Assembly (NCBI GenBank): GCA_022266195.1
Contig: WHVY01000001.1
Span: forward strand, 11,346,001 to 11,410,000
DNA: 64,000 bases
From: Tetranychus cinnabarinus
Taxonomy: Eukaryota > Arthropoda > Arachnida > Trombidiformes > Tetranychidae
Reading direction: 5' to 3'
This document shows positions 57,621 to 64,000 of the stretch, one piece after another (the stretch's first letter is position 1; every line of letters starts with the position of its first letter). The notes under the pieces are model-generated. The model was given only the letters and a program-made list of their open reading frames with translations. It ran no database searches and had not been told where the DNA came from. The position numbers were made by a program, and so were the translations under genes.

Positions 57621-59922
57621 ATGGACAACATTACTTTAAGCAAGAACCAGCTTCAGGCCATTTTAGAGCTTGTCAGTCAAATAGGTAAGTCATTTGATTT
57701 TAATTTGATGCATTTACATGTACATTTTATCATAACTTGTTTTAGGTTTTGGATAGAGATGTTTACTTCTTTGTTTTTCAGAGAGTAATTAAATATTTAT
57801 TCAATGATTAGATTTAGAGACAGATTTACATAGGTAAACATAGAACCATTTTCATTTTTTTTTTGCAATGGCAAGGAAAAAAAGGAAATCTTATCAATTT
57901 AGATTGTTTACTATTGATTAATTTCTCATGATCAGTTTTCCCCAATAATAGAAAATAATCTATCGAAAAACGTTGAACAAACATTAACTAGTTTCTTAAT
58001 CGATCCAAGGTACTGATATTAATTAATACGTTTTGGAGAATATATAATCCTGTTAGGATTTAATTCAATTGATTCCAGTTTAATCGAGATTATCTATTCA
58101 ATGGAAACAACAATCTTTCTTTAACCGCAAATCAACACATCTTGAGAACATAGAGACTTTGGATTGCAGCGCATTACATAATGATACATTCGCTAAAAAT
58201 GTGATACAATGAGTTCAACTGAAACTTTTACTTTAACCAATCGCAATTATTGATTCCTATTTGTATCTGTATTTTTTCCTATCTTCAGGCTCCAATAGAT
58301 CACAAAATGTTTCAGTAACCAGTGTAACACCAACTTGGGAACGAAGACCATTAGATGTAAATGGGAATGATGACTATTGCACTACAATTTATAATGCTGA
58401 TGGTGATACAAATACACTGGATAATCCTGACGATTCTATTAATACATCCAATGTGGGGGATAATTTCCTATGTTCAACTAGCATGGAGACCATTCAATCA
58501 AACAATGAAACCTTATTTTGGAAAGCAAAGGGAGAGACTGACTTAACCAGGCAACAAGTTTCTTTGTCATCATCAGCGTTAGAATCTCCCATAGAATATC
58601 CTTATTTTTCTAACTCATCACCATCTCATCAGCTGGTTAAATCACAATCATTAGGTGCAATTGAATTCCCATTCAAACCAGCTTTTCCTAAGGAACCAGT
58701 AACGGGTCAGCCACTATCTTTAAAGCAACCGCGAACAGTGCCTTCAACAAGTCACTCATTGCTATCTTTTGGATCTAGTCAAGGGTCACCAGTTAACTTT
58801 CGTCGCTATACTCGCAACGTAACCTCTTCATTTGGGAGTATTTTTGGAGGTGGCGATCCAGTTGATTGGAATGAGAAACGTGCAAAGATTCTCAAATATC
58901 GAGCAGAATTATCAGCTCAAAAAGAGGAAAAGGAAAGAAGAGAAAAAGAAGAAAAAGAAAAAACTCGACAAGAAGAAGAGATCGCTGAAAAAAGAATGCT
59001 TGCTGTTCAACGAAGGTTAAAAGACGAGTATGAAATGGAAAAGCGACTTATTGAAGAGAAGCGCGAAATAGCTGAAAAACGACGTTTAGCTGTTATAGCT
59101 GCTATGGAACAAGCAAAAAATCGAGGCAAACAACGAAAGGACAGCCAAACCAATGGTCATGATAATGATCAAAGCTCTATTTCACAAAATGGTCACATTT
59201 CTGTGGCCACGCAAACTGATCGATATCATTTTAACACAACGAATAACAGCGAATTTTCTAGAAGTGATATTCATTGCAAAGAAGCAAATTATTGTTCCTC
59301 TTCTGCTCAAACAGATATTAGTTTATTATTTGACCTTATTCGATCTCTCGGCTTTTCCACTATGACGTTGAAGTGTCCATCTGATGAGGATGATGATGGT
59401 GAAAATGTTATTTTCAATGATGTTGAAGGAAATTCTAAGCTGTTGAGATATATGAATCTGAAAGGAGTTAGAACTCCGAATAATCTTCTAAATCGAACTG
59501 CCCGACCAAGGGTTGGAAAAAGTGGTTTAAAATTTGAATTGAATGACAATTTAACCGGATCAAAAAGAAGTGAATTTATGAGTAAAAGTGCCTCACATAC
59601 TAATTTAACTAGAATAGGTAAGAATATTATTCTCAATCATTATCGTTCGGGAATTGTTTCTAAAATTTGTGAATTGATTCTCTTTTTTACAGACAAATCA
59701 AGGTTAGATACAAGTCCAGATAAATCAACTAATCGGTTAAAAATGGCTTCTTCATCATCCAATATCTTTTCAAATGAAACCAAACAAAATCGAGTTAAAT
59801 CTTCAAGCAAGAAACAACCAACCTCCAATCTTCCCTTGATCAGTGATAATCAATTGCCTAAGCATGATTTTGTTTCAAGTGCTAGAAAAGTATCAAAATC
59901 AACTTTAGAAGGAATTTTGTAA
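57621..59922 (+). CDS. CCDC66-like coiled-coil protein
   Basis: Three exons: 57621-57684, 58289-59617 and 59693-59922, with donors gtaagt and gtaaga and acceptors ctatcttcag and ttttttacag; 540 aa. Exon 1 encodes TLSKNQLQAILELVSQIG, similar to the LTQDQLQQIL motif of CCDC66. The middle has DPVDWNEKRAKILKYRAELS leading into a long Glu/Lys-rich coiled coil (about residues 215-305), then ATQTD, all in the CCDC66 order. CCDC66 proteins act at centrosomes, cilia and microtubules. The last intron is 75 bp, a multiple of three with no stop, so retaining it would add 25 residues (from GKNIILNH). The homology is by motif order; a CSPP-like or unrelated coiled-coil protein is the alternative. It converges with CPSF2. 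Confidence 0.78.
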
Positions 59923-60029
59923 CCTGATTGTTGATAAAAAGTGATAATAAGATGTTTTTCTTGAACACAGTTAAGTTATTGTTAATTATCTTGTTGTAAC
60001 TGCCAGAATAATGAGATGTAAATTAAAAA

Positions 60030-60035
60030 AATAAA
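60030..60035 (+). terminator. Poly(A) signal of the CCDC66-like gene
   Basis: AATAAA 108 bp after the stop codon at 59922, lying within about 30 bp of the probable opposite-strand signal of CPSF2. Confidence 0.6.
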
Positions 60036-60058
60036 CTATTGATTGAGATGAAAATGGC

Positions 60059-60064
60059 TTTATT
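60059..60064 (-). terminator. Possible poly(A) signal of CPSF2
   Basis: AATAAA on the minus strand (tttatt on plus), about 313 bp past the CPSF2 stop. A nearer variant, ATTAAA, lies at about 60142-60147, so the site used is uncertain. Confidence 0.4.
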
Positions 60065-60376
60065 GATGATCAGATTTTACTAAAAAAAATAACCCGTAAT
60101 ATTTGAAAAGAAGGGTTATCGCATTTATAAAAAAAGACTATTTAATTTACACAAATTTAATTAAAGTGTTCAACCAACTATCAGATTCACAAATAATTTA
60201 CTATGATTTGAGATGGCAAAAAGACCAAATTGAGTGCTGTATTGAATTTTAAACAACAGTAAAATGGAAAGTTGTGAAAATGAGTTAGGTTGTTGGAAAT
60301 TTTACAAAATTTAAGGAACAGAGGAATTAGAAAAGGGTTTGAAGTTTAATTATAAATATTAATGATATAATATTGA

Positions 60377-62936
60377 TTAAATTATGGAATATTGTTGATA
60401 TAGAAGCTCTCTAACTTGGAAATAATCATTAGAAAGAGTTCCTTCAATGAGAATACGACCAGACTCATTCCTTTTGATTGTCACTAGATTATTACAATGA
60501 AGAACACCTCCATGGAATTCGGCTTGGATTCCGTTGTTCATTAGCACTTGTTTGAAATCGGATAATTTAAGTTCATTTACAAAAATATTTTCATGTGGTT
60601 GAACTAGTTTTAGAGGAAGAGGCTTGAGTATGGGTAAGGTTTCTCGACTTGATGAAGATGAAAATGCTGATGTTGACGGGTTATCACCATTCATTTCGTC
60701 GTGAATGGAATCTCCTTTTAAACTTAATAATTTGTCAGCCTTGAGATCATCCATAAGTTCATCTTCATTTTGACCGGTTATGGAGTCTTGCGGTAATAAC
60801 GATCTTTCCTCGGACATTTCAATATCTGCATCAACCCATGCTAATTCAGTTCCATCTTTAGCTTTAACAAAGTTGAGCGTACTCACAAGTGAGTCTTTTA
60901 ATTTAACTTGATAAATATGACTTTCTGTTGTAGCGTCAACTATTTCCCCTACTCTTGGAGTGAATATTTTATTGGTGGGTAAAGATGATGAGCAATAACT
61001 AGCGAGTTCTTGAGTTGCCTCGGAAGATCCATGTATTAAAACTAGACGCCGAGGTTTAATGAGAGAGATGATTTTTTTCAGCGAGTCTTTATCAGATCGA
61101 CCTTCAAAATCGATAAACTGTATGTTAGCGTTAACATAAAATGTTTGCACATTCGTGATGCATTTGGTTGGTATTTCTTGTTGATCACTGGCTGAAGCTG
61201 GATGAAGACTATTCTCATCATCGCCTTTTTTATTTTCCTTATTCTCTTCAAATTTAGATCCTTGACCAGATTCCGCAGCTGTTGAATTCTCACTAACAGG
61301 GAAAAGTTTATGGTTACTGAAGGCTCCATAATCATCCCATTTAATCTTGTGTTCAGGGGCTGGGAACATTGGAAATGGATTTTTCCCTTGTTTAAATAGT
61401 CCACCGACTTTGATTTTGCCTGAACCAACAGGCATCACTAAATCATATTTTGAGTATCCTAGACCTTCATAGACATCATTTCCTGGTGCTACGACAGTCC
61501 CATGACCTGCTGCAACAGAATTGTAACTAGAACCAGTACCGGCAGCAACTCCGGGTCCATGAACACTTTTAGGTAAGATATCGTCATCAGAATCAGAATC
61601 TGTATCAGAGTCAGAGACATCTTTTTTAGCATTGAGTAGTTGTTTTTGTTGTTTTTCTCTTTTATATTCTTCCAACTCTAGACCTTCCAAAGGTATTCTT
61701 TGTTTTATGATTAGCGTAATCAACTTCTGAGAAGAATTCATTAATTGGTGAGCAAGGGTGCCAGGTGGTGATCTTTGAGTCAAAATTATACTATTTCTTG
61801 GATTCGTGCACCATTGCACGAATAATTCACGAGCAAATCCAGATTCCAAATCTGGCTGAGATGCAAGTACAACTCTCGGCTCACGGACACGCTGCTGCAG
61901 CTCCTTTAAATTGTGACATAATTGAAGGTGTCTGAACTGGAACGGATTGTTACGTTGCCCTTCAAAAGATTTCATTATCTTATTACTCATCCATTCTACT
62001 TGGGATTTAGCAAATTCGATTACATTGTAGGAAATTGTATTTAGAAGAGCCAATGAATAGGCCATTAAACCAGCATCAGGAGTATGCCATAATTGATCCA
62101 ACATGTGAGCTAACTCAAGAACTCTACCAGCAGTATCAACAGCAATCAAAACATTACCACCATCACGTAGTGTGGCCAAAATATTTGTCATCAATTGTTC
62201 ATCACGTTCTTTTCTTCGAGCTTGAGAATATTTAGCATTATATGCATCAGTCACCAATAAACTAGGTCTAGAGATATGTTCCAGAAAACATCCATTTAAA
62301 TGTCTTTCTCGTTTATGGTTATAATCAACAGCATATATTATATCTTCTTCACCATCTTTAACAATACGCCAAATAGTACCACCAATCATATGACCTGCCG
62401 GTAAGGGAGTTATACTTATACCCTGTCCTCCTTTTAAAGGCACGGTTTCATTGTACTTTAACTGAATGATTTTGTCAAAGGCCGCATCCACATCATCCAA
62501 AGTAAAAAGATTGAAATTCTCATAATTGTGACGAGATTGATGCAGATCATACATGAACATTTGTCCCATTTTGAAAATAGGAACTGTAGCATATATGGGA
62601 CAGTCTAATCCACATTTTCCAACCAGATAGGGTAAAGCACCTGTGAATGGATTGAGAAATGACAGAGAAGGTTATAACTGTAATACTAAGCTAATTTAAT
62701 GGAGAGTGTGATACAAACTTACCCAAGTGCAAAGTGTCCGGATGAGAAAGAAGAACGGCATCTACATTTTTAATGGAACTTTTATTATAAATGTTACTAG
62801 GTTCATTATCAATATTAGGGTCTAAACCACAGTCAAGTAGAAAAGTAAAAGAGTCGATGGTTAATAGGTAAGATGGAGGACCTTCATCATGAGCCCCTGA
62901 TAAAGGTTTAAATTTGATGATAGAGAGCATTTGCAA
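60377..62936 (-). CDS. CPSF2: Cleavage and polyadenylation specificity factor subunit 2 (CPSF100)
   Basis: Two exons, 62936-62723 and 62640-60377, flank an 82-bp intron (donor gtaagt, acceptor caatccattcacag). The splice gives ...HPDTLHLG-ALPYLVGKCGL in frame; total 825 aa, slightly longer than the ~780-aa human protein. The metallo-beta-lactamase fold begins at the N-terminus; the zinc-binding HxHxDH site is replaced by LLSHPDTLHLG, as in other CPSF100 proteins, which are catalytically inactive partners of the CPSF73 endonuclease. Other hallmarks are LPAGHMIGGTIWRIVKDGEE, FNHKRE-like YNHKRERHLNG, the beta-CASP part (SQVEWMSNKIMKSFEGQRNN), an acidic linker (SDSDTDSDSDDD), PMFPAPEHKIKWDDYG, and the C-terminal FEGRSDKDS and SDFKQVL blocks. 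It acts in the nucleus in mRNA 3'-end processing. The start ATG matches the family's N-terminus. Confidence 0.97.
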
Positions 62937-64000
62937 TTAATTTGAACAATTTAAACACAAATTTTATAAACACTTTGCAAATGTAAACAAATAAAACTTG
63001 CAGCTATCAAATAAACTTCAACTTTCAACTCCAGATGGTAGTGATGAAATAATTTGAACGATACTATCGACAATTCATAACAAATGGTATCGATGCTTGA
63101 TTAAAATTTAATCATTCTTACAATTAGTAAATTACTAATGATTCTTGAGACAATTAAACATTTGTTGAATAAAACAAATTTCATAAGAAAACGTCTGATC
63201 TTCTTTGCTAAAATTTACTTTGGTCAATTCAAATGGATGTAAAAACTATGAATCGAAAGATTTTAATTTAAAATAACTTGTTGAATTAGTTTAAATATAA
63301 TAAGATTCAACTCTATTTTAAGCCTAACCTATCTGATGAGGTTTAGATTTATACTTTTGAGACAAATTCTGATTTATGATGATTTGTTTCATATTTTGAG
63401 ACTGGCTGTAAATTAAAAATCTTGAGTGATCAGAAGCAATTATCCAAAGCCGAGAAGAAAATTTATGACCAATAAGCTAATACAGTCTAATGTTGAAGGG
63501 CAACAACATTTTGTTACATATTCAAGTTAATTGAATTATATTTTTTTGTCTAATAAAATTCACACTGAAAAGCAGTTCATTTGGCCTTACAATTAACTAG
63601 AAGAAAGAGTTAAATGAAAATAAAAACAATTAAACCATGTTTTTATCACCTTCACAAATTAAAGTCTTTATTCAGAATACATCAGATTCACTCGAGCCTG
63701 CTAATCATGCTATTGGTTTCATCGCCATCAACAATCAAAAAATGAGAATCACTTTAAAGATCACTAATTCATTTCTATTAAAATTAATGTATACAATGAT
63801 TAAGCTTCACAATGAATGAAAAGATCCAATATGAAGATACAAGGAACCCAACAACAATACAAATGTTAACCATAAACAAAATTTTCGTTTCTACCTTGAT
63901 AAATGTCAAATGATATCAACCTTGATTTGTTTTTTTCATCTCTTTTTTTGATACAATAAACTTACAAAATTCAATGCCATACTGATATTGGAAAAGCAAC
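62937..64000. other. Upstream region of CPSF2
   Basis: The first few hundred bases should hold the CPSF2 promoter. Beyond that the sequence is AT-rich, and the only longer frame (63637-63819, +) shows no recognisable domain. No gene supported. Confidence 0.5.

Noticed and set aside
1..64000. CRISPR array, bacterial operon or phage-like system
   Set aside because: The window is plainly eukaryotic (spliced genes, homeobox, CPSF2), and no regularly spaced direct repeats were seen.

Overview
This is a eukaryotic, AT-rich, intron-containing window with compact introns (75-82 bp in the two best-resolved genes, CPSF2 and the SAM/tail-anchor gene), bilaterian developmental genes, and many decayed cut-and-paste transposons. 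Gene content fits an arthropod. Compact introns and large, simple AT-rich intergenic DNA make an acariform (spider-mite-like) genome my best guess, but that is inference: no species-diagnostic sequence was identified.

Layout. 1-21.9 kb is almost gene-free. It holds an isolated SMN-like exon remnant between 60-bp direct repeats (4.4-4.7 kb), the left arm of a ~1.2 kb near-identical inverted repeat (5.96-7.18 kb), a 98-bp tandem-type repeat (15 kb) and a decayed NK2 homeobox relic (18.2 kb). At 21.9-36.4 kb lie two intact, divergently oriented (head-to-head) NK2-class homeobox genes of the vnd/NKX2-2 type. They are separated by ~11.9 kb of non-coding DNA that is the obvious candidate for shared neural cis-regulation; part of their coding sequence is identical even at synonymous sites, suggesting gene conversion. 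The 18.2-kb relic is a third, dead family member.

37-52.1 kb is a transposon graveyard: a PIF/Harbinger transposase and a convergent Myb-like accessory gene; a spliced RING-like gene split by a 335-bp foldback MITE; a non-LTR retrotransposon ORF1; a Merlin (IS1016-like) transposase; a mariner-type element with clean TA/TIR ends; a hAT transposase carrying a solo-LTR-like insertion; and a hAT-type MITE with a perfect 8-bp target duplication. An unusual, relatively GC-rich Cys/His-rich reading frame (44.4-44.8 kb) sits inside it. The right arm of the large inverted repeat follows at 52.6-53.8 kb, so both vnd genes and the whole transposon cluster lie between the two arms.

54.5-63 kb is a compact housekeeping/germline gene block: a small candidate gene, a SAM-domain plus C-terminal-anchor protein resembling GASZ/ASZ1 without ankyrin repeats (+), a CCDC66-like coiled-coil gene (+), and CPSF2/CPSF100 (-), which converges on the CCDC66-like gene. 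The last kilobase shows no gene.
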